Of a stretch of 37,602 nt of DNA, positions 32,101 through 37,602 are shown piece after piece (positions within the stretch are counted from its first letter, which is position 1; each line of letters starts with the position of its first letter). A program made the translations under genes and the position numbers. Source of the stretch: Auxenochlorella pyrenoidosa (lineage: Eukaryota; Chlorophyta; Trebouxiophyceae; Chlorellales; Chlorellaceae); NCBI GenBank assembly GCA_001430745.1, contig KQ481938.1:2464364-2501965 (forward strand), written 5' to 3'. The notes below the pieces were generated by a model, which saw only the letters and a program-made list of their open reading frames with translations, searched no databases and was not told the DNA's origin.

Positions 32101-34800
32101 ATGCTCGCTTTGCCTGGATTTTGGTTCGCTTCCGCAAACCTCGCGCATCATGTGTTCATTGAGCATCGTCTTCTTGACGCCTTAGGAATCGCTTTCAGTG
32201 CATGGCCACGCCGCTTGCGCCCGGCCCGCCCCCCACCGCCACCACCACCACCACACACACACACACCAGCCTAACCTGTGCGCGTACGCATCGTACTCGG
32301 CGTGCCCCCAGTGCACCGCGGGCATGTGCTGCGCAAACTGCCGCGCCAGCGTGCCCGGGGTCCATGCCGGCGGGGGCGCCTTGCCGGCCGCAGCCGCTGC
32401 CGCCGCCGCAGCCGCAGCCGCGGCGGCATCGGGCGCCGCCGGCTTGCAGTCGGCTGTGCTGAGGCCGCCGGGCAGCACAAAAGCGTCGTCGGGGACTGGG
32501 CCAGGCTTCCAGCTGTGGAAGGTGGCGATGTACTCGTCCTTGTGGCCACCTGGGGGCAAGGGGCAGCAGGCGGGCATGTCACACAGGCGTGCAGGGGGGG
32601 GAGCGATCACCCGCTTGACCAGCTAGCAACCTGCTCAGCAAGCACGGCAACGGCGTGGCTGCCACTCGGATCGGGCGGGAGGGCAATCTGGCCCCATGAC
32701 AGCAGCGACACCCACCCAGCCACCCAGTCACCCGTGTACAGGTTGGTGCCCAGCATCCACAGTCGCAGGGGCACGCCATCGCGGGTGACGTAAAAGCGGT
32801 ACCTCATGTCGCTCACGCCGCCCTCTGCAGGCAGGCAGGCCCCGGCTGGTTGGCAGCAGCCGGCGGGACCACACACCCATGCCCGGCAGTGGGGTGTGGC
32901 CCACGCCCTACAGCCAGCCGGGCGTGGGGCCCACACCCCACTTGATGGTGGCTGGCACCGCTCAAGAGGTCACAGAGCCCCGGCTGAGCATCGCTAGGGC
33001 AGCAGGCCCAGCCGCATGCCTGCGCCGCGCGCGGCACATGCGCGCGCACCAGTCAGGGTCCATTCGTACACGTGCGCCGAGTCGCCCGTCTCCTTGAACA
33101 CCTCGGTGCCCGCGTACGCCCAGCGGTCGGGCTCGCCCGCAATGTCGGGCAGCACCTGGCGGGAGGTCGGGCATGCGCATAGGAGAGGCTCTTGTCGAGG
33201 GGGGGCAGGCGCTCGCTGCACTGCGAGCCCCGGCCCCCAGCTCGGCTGTGAGCAGGGCAGCAGCATCGAGAGACATGCAGGGGGCGCTGGTGTGTGGCCG
33301 CGCTGCAGCACAGCCGCGTGGACAGGGCTGGGAGCACATTGCCAACTGGGGACAGCACTCACAAAGGGCAGCAGCTTGGCCGGCTTCTTCTCCCAGCCAA
33401 ACAGGTAGCGTTCCGCCTGCGTCGACGCCTTGCGCTCCACCTGCAGCCTGCGGCGCTGTCGCGCCAGATGCTGCGCCTCCTCTGCCCCGGCCCCAGCTGC
33501 CTGCACCGCCTGCTCTGCCTGCGCGACCAAGCAAAGCGGCTAGGCTCATGGATCCTGTCTGCAAGCCTGCCTGCGACCCTCGGTGCACCAGCACCTGGTG
33601 CCGGACGCCTGCACATTCCACCCAGCCTGCTGCACCCTGCCCTGGCCTGCTGCAACATTCGACACTGCCGGACCTCCTCCAAGCACTTGCTGCCCCTGCC
33701 GCCCCGCTCACCCCCTCCAGCGTGGGGCCGGTGCCGCCGTGGATTTCGTCCTCCCAGCAGAGCAGGTGGTCATAGGCGGGGAACACCTCGTACATGCGGT
33801 TCACTGGGGGGGGGGGGGCGGAGGGGGGGGGCCGCTGAGTAGGTGCCTGCTGCGAGGATCCCACGCTGCATGGGTGGAAAGCAAACTGGGCATGCCCTTG
33901 TTGGCAGGAGAGCCAGAGGTCCCGGTATTGCAAGGCAGGACTCGGGGCTGCAGGGGTGGCACATGGCCAGGCACAGCGTGGAGGTGGTGGGCTCGCCATG
34001 CTGCCCAGCCAATCTCCGCTTCACCACACAGGCGCCAGGCGGGCCAGGCCCCAGCATGCCGCAACACTCTGCTGCCGCCCCCGATCCACCCTGCGCGGCG
34101 TCCACCCGGCTGCCCGCCAAAGCTGCGCGCACTGCGCGCAAGTAGGCGCTGCGGCCCGGTGGACCCCCCCTGGCCCCTCACCCGGCACCAGCACAATCAC
34201 CGTCTCCACGCCATCGCGCACCACGCGCTGGCGGCCCAGCCGGAAGTCGCGCCATGCTTGGTACTGGTACCTGTGTGTGTGGGTGTGTGGGGGGTGGGGG
34301 GGATTAGGTGTGTGTGTGTGTATGTGTGTGTGTCGCCCCCCCCCGTGCCGGTCGCGTTTGTGTGCGGTGGGGGGGGGGGGTTAGGAAGAAACATGAGTGG
34401 ACTCTTACTGCGCAAGGTCTGACAAACGGTGTTGATCGTGTCGATGCTACTTCACATGCACCTGCCGCCAACGTGCTGAGTTGCATTGCTACAGCCGCCG
34501 CCGCTTGGCATGCACAAAGCCCGCGCTCACTTGAAGCCAGACTTTTGGTACTCTTTGATGTACGGCACCTCAAAATCCCAGCTGACCTGCGGTCATCGGT
34601 GAATACACAGAGCAGGGTTGAAGAACGACAGCCATGCCCCTGGCCGCATGCACACAACGGCAGGCGGCCCCTGCCGGCGGGTGGGCCCACACCGCCCGCA
34701 CCTGATATTCCTGAGGCCAGACCGGCCTGTCCGGCTCAATCGTGGTTCTAGCCTGCGCCACTGTCAGCCAGGCGCAGGCTACAATTGCCAGCAGCCGCAT
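29125..34800 (-). CDS. Secreted papain-family (C1A) cysteine protease with long N-terminal domain (26/29-kDa protease / CfaD-like)
   Basis: Exons: complement(34702..34800, 34531..34586, 34182..34270, 33712..33803, 33363..33518, 33050..33155, 32732..32824, 32276..32549, 31769..32014, 31544..31629, 31271..31330, 31112..31116, 30789..30909, 30507..30583, 30279..30327, 30013..30090, 29740..29842, 29535..29604, 29125..29226), 653 aa. Seen: signal peptide MRLLAIVACAWLTVAQA; an extra N-terminal domain (about 30-300: WDFEVPYIKEYQ, NRMYEVFPAYDHLLCWED, YRFYVTRDGVPLRLWMLG) like that of insect 26/29-kDa proteases and Dictyostelium CfaD; a propeptide with NHFADWTREEW; then the protease with Gln447, Cys453 (ACGSCW), SEQHMIDC, GCYGG, His592 (LDHAV) and Asn614 (KNIW). 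All catalytic residues are present. Odd: a 5-nt exon splits the catalytic Cys codon, two introns use GC donors, and NIWSTFWG replaces the usual NSWGTSWG. Likely vacuolar or secreted. Confidence 0.9.
31112..31116 (-). other. 5-nt microexon (GCTGG) of the protease gene
   Basis: On the minus strand GCTGG is flanked by CCCTGCAG and GTGAGG, both strong splice signals. The previous exon ends GGC TCC T and the next begins TCC TTC AGC. Only insertion of GCTGG gives CGSC-W-SFSS in frame, with the catalytic Cys codon split T|GC. Confidence 0.85.
33806..33832. repeat. G-run block (C-tract acceptor on minus strand)
   Basis: Near-continuous plus-strand G-runs abut the acceptor of protease exon 4 (33712..33803). 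On the transcribed strand this is a C-only polypyrimidine tract. A similar block abuts CRAL-TRIO exon 6 at 9529-9556. Confidence 0.7.
34272..34333. repeat. (GT)n-rich microsatellite in protease intron 2
   Basis: Imperfect GT/TGTG repeats interrupted by G-runs. In the gene's sense it is a (CA)n tract running up to the acceptor of exon 34182..34270, taking the place of a normal polypyrimidine tract. A shorter CA tract lies in intron 8 near 32250. Confidence 0.8.
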
Positions 34801-34867
34801 TATTGCTGGCTTGGCGCTAGGGCAAGCCCGCGAGGGCGGTAGGCGGCTGCGACAGTGCGAGCAATGA

Positions 34868-34874
34868 TTAAATA
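34868..34874 (-). promoter_or_regulatory. TATA-like element upstream of protease gene
   Basis: TATTTAA on the minus strand, 68-74 bases upstream of the protease start codon, in a locally A/T-rich patch. Position is plausible for a core promoter with a short 5' UTR. Weak evidence. Confidence 0.3.
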
Positions 34875-35463
34875 ACGCTCGGGGAACACTTGAAGGCTTC
34901 CTTGGAAAGCTCCCGCTAAACTCAATCTGCAGGGTTGGACGGCACCGCCGCCAGGGTGGCGACTCAGCTGGCGACGGTGCCATGAGAGCTGGTGCCAGCA
35001 CATTACCAGCGGCCTCATAAACCCAGTGAGAATGGATTGCAGTTGTCTCGTTGTGCAACTGTAGGGATGGCAGCTTGTAAGTGGAGGAAATCAGACGGAC
35101 ACGTGGCAGTGCCAATTTCCTGGTCTCTTTGACTGCACGCAGACAGCAAACAGAAGCCGCTGCAGAGAGCAAAGCATGCCGACGGCACTTTTTCCGTCAC
35201 CGCAGGTGCACATGATGCCTTCAACCAACGGTACAGCACGACGGTACGCCACCTCGTGCAGAGTGAAGTGCCCGTGTGCAGAAGGGCATGCCAACCTGTA
35301 GGCTGCCCTGCATGTGGCACTGGCAGGAACACTAGTGGCTACGGCGGTAAAGCAGAGTACGAACCTTGCCCCATATGGACAGCGCATCTTGCAACTGCCT
35401 GCCAGCCTTGCCCCTTTCAACAACCGCTGAAGCCTCTGCAGAGCCCTTGTCTTGAAGTGATGC

Positions 35464-35489
35464 TGCGCATCTTTGATCAAAGATGCGCA
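35464..35489. repeat. 26-nt perfect palindrome in divergent promoter region
   Basis: Both 13-base halves are exactly self-complementary, centred on CTTTGATCAAAG and flanked by TGCGCAT / ATGCGCA. Pairing stops at the next base on either side (35463 C, 35490 C). It lies 235 bases upstream of the NOP2-like ATG. Candidate dimer binding site, hairpin, or mobile-element footprint. Confidence 0.8.
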
Positions 35490-35723
35490 CAGGCTTGGTC
35501 TTGCATAAGCTGCTGCCATGAGTCTTCCGATTGCCTGCATGCAGAAATCGAACAAATGCTTCATACTTACAGCCCTGACTCTGAGTTGGCTGCTCCCCAC
35601 TTCTTGCTGCTCTCGCTGCCGGCGCCAGGTCGGCAGTGAGAACTCTGGCTTGCATGCATTTCGGCGGTTGTTCCAAGGCTTCAGATTGCATTTCAAAGCT
35701 GAGATTGGAGCGTTAGGAGGCTG

Positions 35724-37344
35724 ATGGCGCGCACCAAGGAAGTGAAGAAGGCCGGCAGGGCCCCCGCGCCGGTAGCACAGGCTCCCAAGCGGTGAGCACG
35801 AATTTCGAACATATTAGTCGCTTGCCGCGGCCCCCCGCTTCCTGCAGCGACCATGCATGCTGCGGGCACCGTCTACAGGCCGCCCACGGGTGTCCCACTT
35901 CCATCTTGTCACGCAGGAAGCGAGAGGAGCCCTCAGCGCACACTCCAGCCAGCGCCGGCAAAGCCAAGGTGAGCAGTCAGCGAAATGGCACCCTGCCGCC
36001 GCCGCCACCAGCCGCCGCTCGCGGCTCTGGAAGGCTCACCTAGCTCCCTGCTTTGCCGTGCACAGGTGCAGTGTCATGCTGTGCGGCTGCTGAACAGCTC
36101 AACGCTGGAGTCACTTTCTGCTGCAGGCTAAGGCATCTGCGCCGGCTAGCAAGAAGCAGCAGCTGGGCGGCGGTCGGAAGCCTGCAGGGTTCAGCGACCA
36201 CAATGCCAAGTGGCTCAAGCCCAAGAAGCAGCAGCAGCCGGCAGAGGAGCCTAGCAGCGAGGATGAGGAGGAGGTGGATGAGGAGGAGCTGTCGGGCGAG
36301 GAGTTTTCGGGGGAGGAGTTCTCCGACGGTGCGCCGCGGGGTGCAAGGGAGGCCGCGGCAGTGTGCCTGCCGCGGCAGTGTGCCTGCCGCCGCATTGGCT
36401 GCCACCTGTGACGTTGCCCTGGCAGGCGCGCACATCTTGCTGTCAAAACGGCTGCCCATGCCTTGCTGCCGTGCGCCTGGTGCCTGTGCTCGGGGGCAGC
36501 TGCACTCTGCAGACGTGTAGTCCAGCGCTACGTTGCATCTCATTGCTCTGCTCACCAGCAGCAAGCCCGCCCCGCTGCTGCTATCGCCTGTGCAGACGAG
36601 CTTGGCGTGATGGGGGATGATTTTGGATCAGAAGAGGACGAGGGTGATGGGAGCGGCAGCGATGAGGAGGACGGCAGTGAGGGGGAGGAAGAGGAGGCGG
36701 CTGCAGCTGCAAATGGCAAGCGCGCCAAGGCGGCCGCGGCTGGCCCCGCCGGCGGCAAGAAGCAGCAGCAGCAGGAGCTGTGGAGTGATGACGATGGGGC
36801 TGACGAGGAGGATGGCGGCTTTGGCGGCAGCTTCGATGAGGAGATGGGCGGGTCCACTGGCAAGTGATTTGTGCAGCTGCATGCCGCAAGTGATGTATGC
36901 CAGCAACAAAGGGGGCTCCTCTGCAACAGCCAGTCGACCGCGGGTGGTGGCATGGGCAGCCCTGCCACCTGGAAACTGAGCTGTGCTCAACGCGCATGGC
37001 TCGCGGCCGCTTGCAGCCGCCAAGCGCTTGGCCCCAGGCTCTCGGACTCACCCTGCGAGGCCTGCCCCGGGGGGGCCATGCAGTGGCTGCCTGGCCCACC
37101 TTGCTTTTAAACCCACCCTCGCTCCGCCCCTGCAGACGAGGAGGGCGACGAGTTTGGCAGCGAGGGCGAGGAGGGGGAGGGCGGCAGCAGCGAGGGCGAG
37201 GGCGAGGGCGAGGGGGAGGAGGAGCTGGAGGTTGAGCGGCGGGCGCGGGCGCTGGACCGCGCGGCGGCCAGGCGGCGCGCCGAGGCAGAGGCAGAGGCCC
37301 GCCACATGGCGGCCGGCGACGACGACATGGAGACCAACATCCAG
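35724..37344 (+). CDS. Probable NOP2/NSUN1-type nucleolar rRNA m5C methyltransferase, N-terminal part (runs off right edge)
   Basis: Exons: 35724..35791, 35917..35968, 36127..36328, 36596..36859, 37136..37344 (265 residues visible), ending at a GT donor; 37345..37602 is intron. Seen: a basic Lys/Arg-rich start (MARTKEVKKAGRAPAPVAQA), a Lys/Gln-rich segment with NAKWLKPKKQQQ, then extended Asp/Glu/Ser tracts, an Ala/Lys patch, and ERRARALDRAAARRRAEAEA leading to METNIQ. The basic-acidic layout and final segment resemble the region before the catalytic domain of Nop2, which makes m5C in large-subunit rRNA in the nucleolus. The methyltransferase domain itself is outside, so another acidic nucleolar protein is possible. 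Intron 4 uses a GC donor (ACTG|GCAAGT); if it is retained, translation stops two codons later. Confidence 0.55.
36353..36386. repeat. Two-copy 17-nt tandem repeat in NOP2-like intron 3
   Basis: CCGCGGCAGTGTGCCTG occurs twice head to tail and is followed by CCGC of a third. Intronic; no function visible. Confidence 0.7.
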
Positions 37345-37602
37345 GTGTGTGCGGGGGGGGGGGCGGGTGGCGCAGCCCGCGCGGTGCGGGCTCCGGGCAG
37401 GCAACGGCACAGGCAGTGGAGCAGCCGGCCGCACTCTTGCAGGCTGTGCAGGCAGCATGCTGTGGGAGGTGGAGGCGCGGGCAGGGAGGTGCTGCAGCGC
37501 ACATTGCGTGCGCAATGCTGCATGCGGCGGTAAGTTTAGCGACTCGGCTGGTCCAGCCTGCCAGACAGGTTCATGGAGCCCCCCCACCCCCCCACCCACC
37601 CC

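Larger units (their letters stand above)
34801..35723. other. Divergent intergenic region between protease and NOP2-like genes
   Basis: The 923 bases are less G+C-rich than the flanking genes and hold both promoters. Seen: a TATTTAA on the minus strand at 34868-34874, about 70 bases before the protease ATG, and a 26-nt perfect palindrome at 35464-35489. A 201-codon minus-strand open frame (35091-35696) starts with TTG and shows no family resemblance; I do not call it. Confidence 0.55.

Noticed and set aside
32248..32267. CA dinucleotide run as a possible regulatory element
   Set aside because: Short microsatellite inside a protease intron; nothing beyond repeat slippage is needed to explain it.
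35091..35696. Minus-strand 201-codon open frame in the protease/NOP2 spacer
   Set aside because: It starts with TTG, has no recognisable domain, and overlaps a region expected to hold two promoters. It contains the palindrome. Kept only as a note.

Overview
The window is G+C-rich nuclear DNA from a green alga. Genes are broken into many small exons with short introns, acceptors are C-rich, and coding sequence is rich in Ala, Gln and Gly homopolymers. A plant-type eL34 gene and a TT9/CLEC16A-like gene point the same way. A Chlorella-like trebouxiophyte is my best guess, from style and gene content only. I rebuilt exons by hand, using protein-family continuity, splice signals and codon phase. 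Every joined model stays in frame from end to end.

Layout: (1) 29-1811 (-), the 5' part of a VMS1/ANKZF1 homologue. (2) 2089-7975 (+), a complete 13-exon CLEC16A/TT9 homologue, divergent from gene 1 across about 280 bp. (3) 8704-12508 (-), an 8-exon CRAL-TRIO protein. (4) 13234-14710 (-), ribosomal protein eL34. (5) 14711-16957, a gene-poor stretch. (6) 16958-17617 (+), an intronless Gly/Asp-rich protein. (7) 18609-23596 (+), a 10-exon unidentified membrane protein whose 442-base N gap lies in an intron. (8) 24180-28667 (+), a 15-exon secreted protein with about 89 cysteines. (9) 29125-34800 (-), a 19-exon secreted papain-family (C1A) protease with a large N-terminal extension. (10) 35724 to beyond the right edge (+), the acidic N-terminus of a probable NOP2-type nucleolar rRNA methyltransferase.

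Themes: genes 1 and 2 belong to families tied to protein, organelle and endomembrane quality control and share one intergenic promoter region. Genes 8 and 9 are both secretory and convergent. I saw no mobile element, virus, CRISPR array or convincing RNA gene.

The most unusual signals are in the splicing. A 5-nt microexon carries part of the protease's catalytic Cys codon. An 11-nt microexon lies at the signal-peptide/mature boundary of the Cys-rich protein. Eight of 72 inferred donors are GC rather than GT. The Cys-rich gene is built of exons that mostly begin exactly on a Cys codon.
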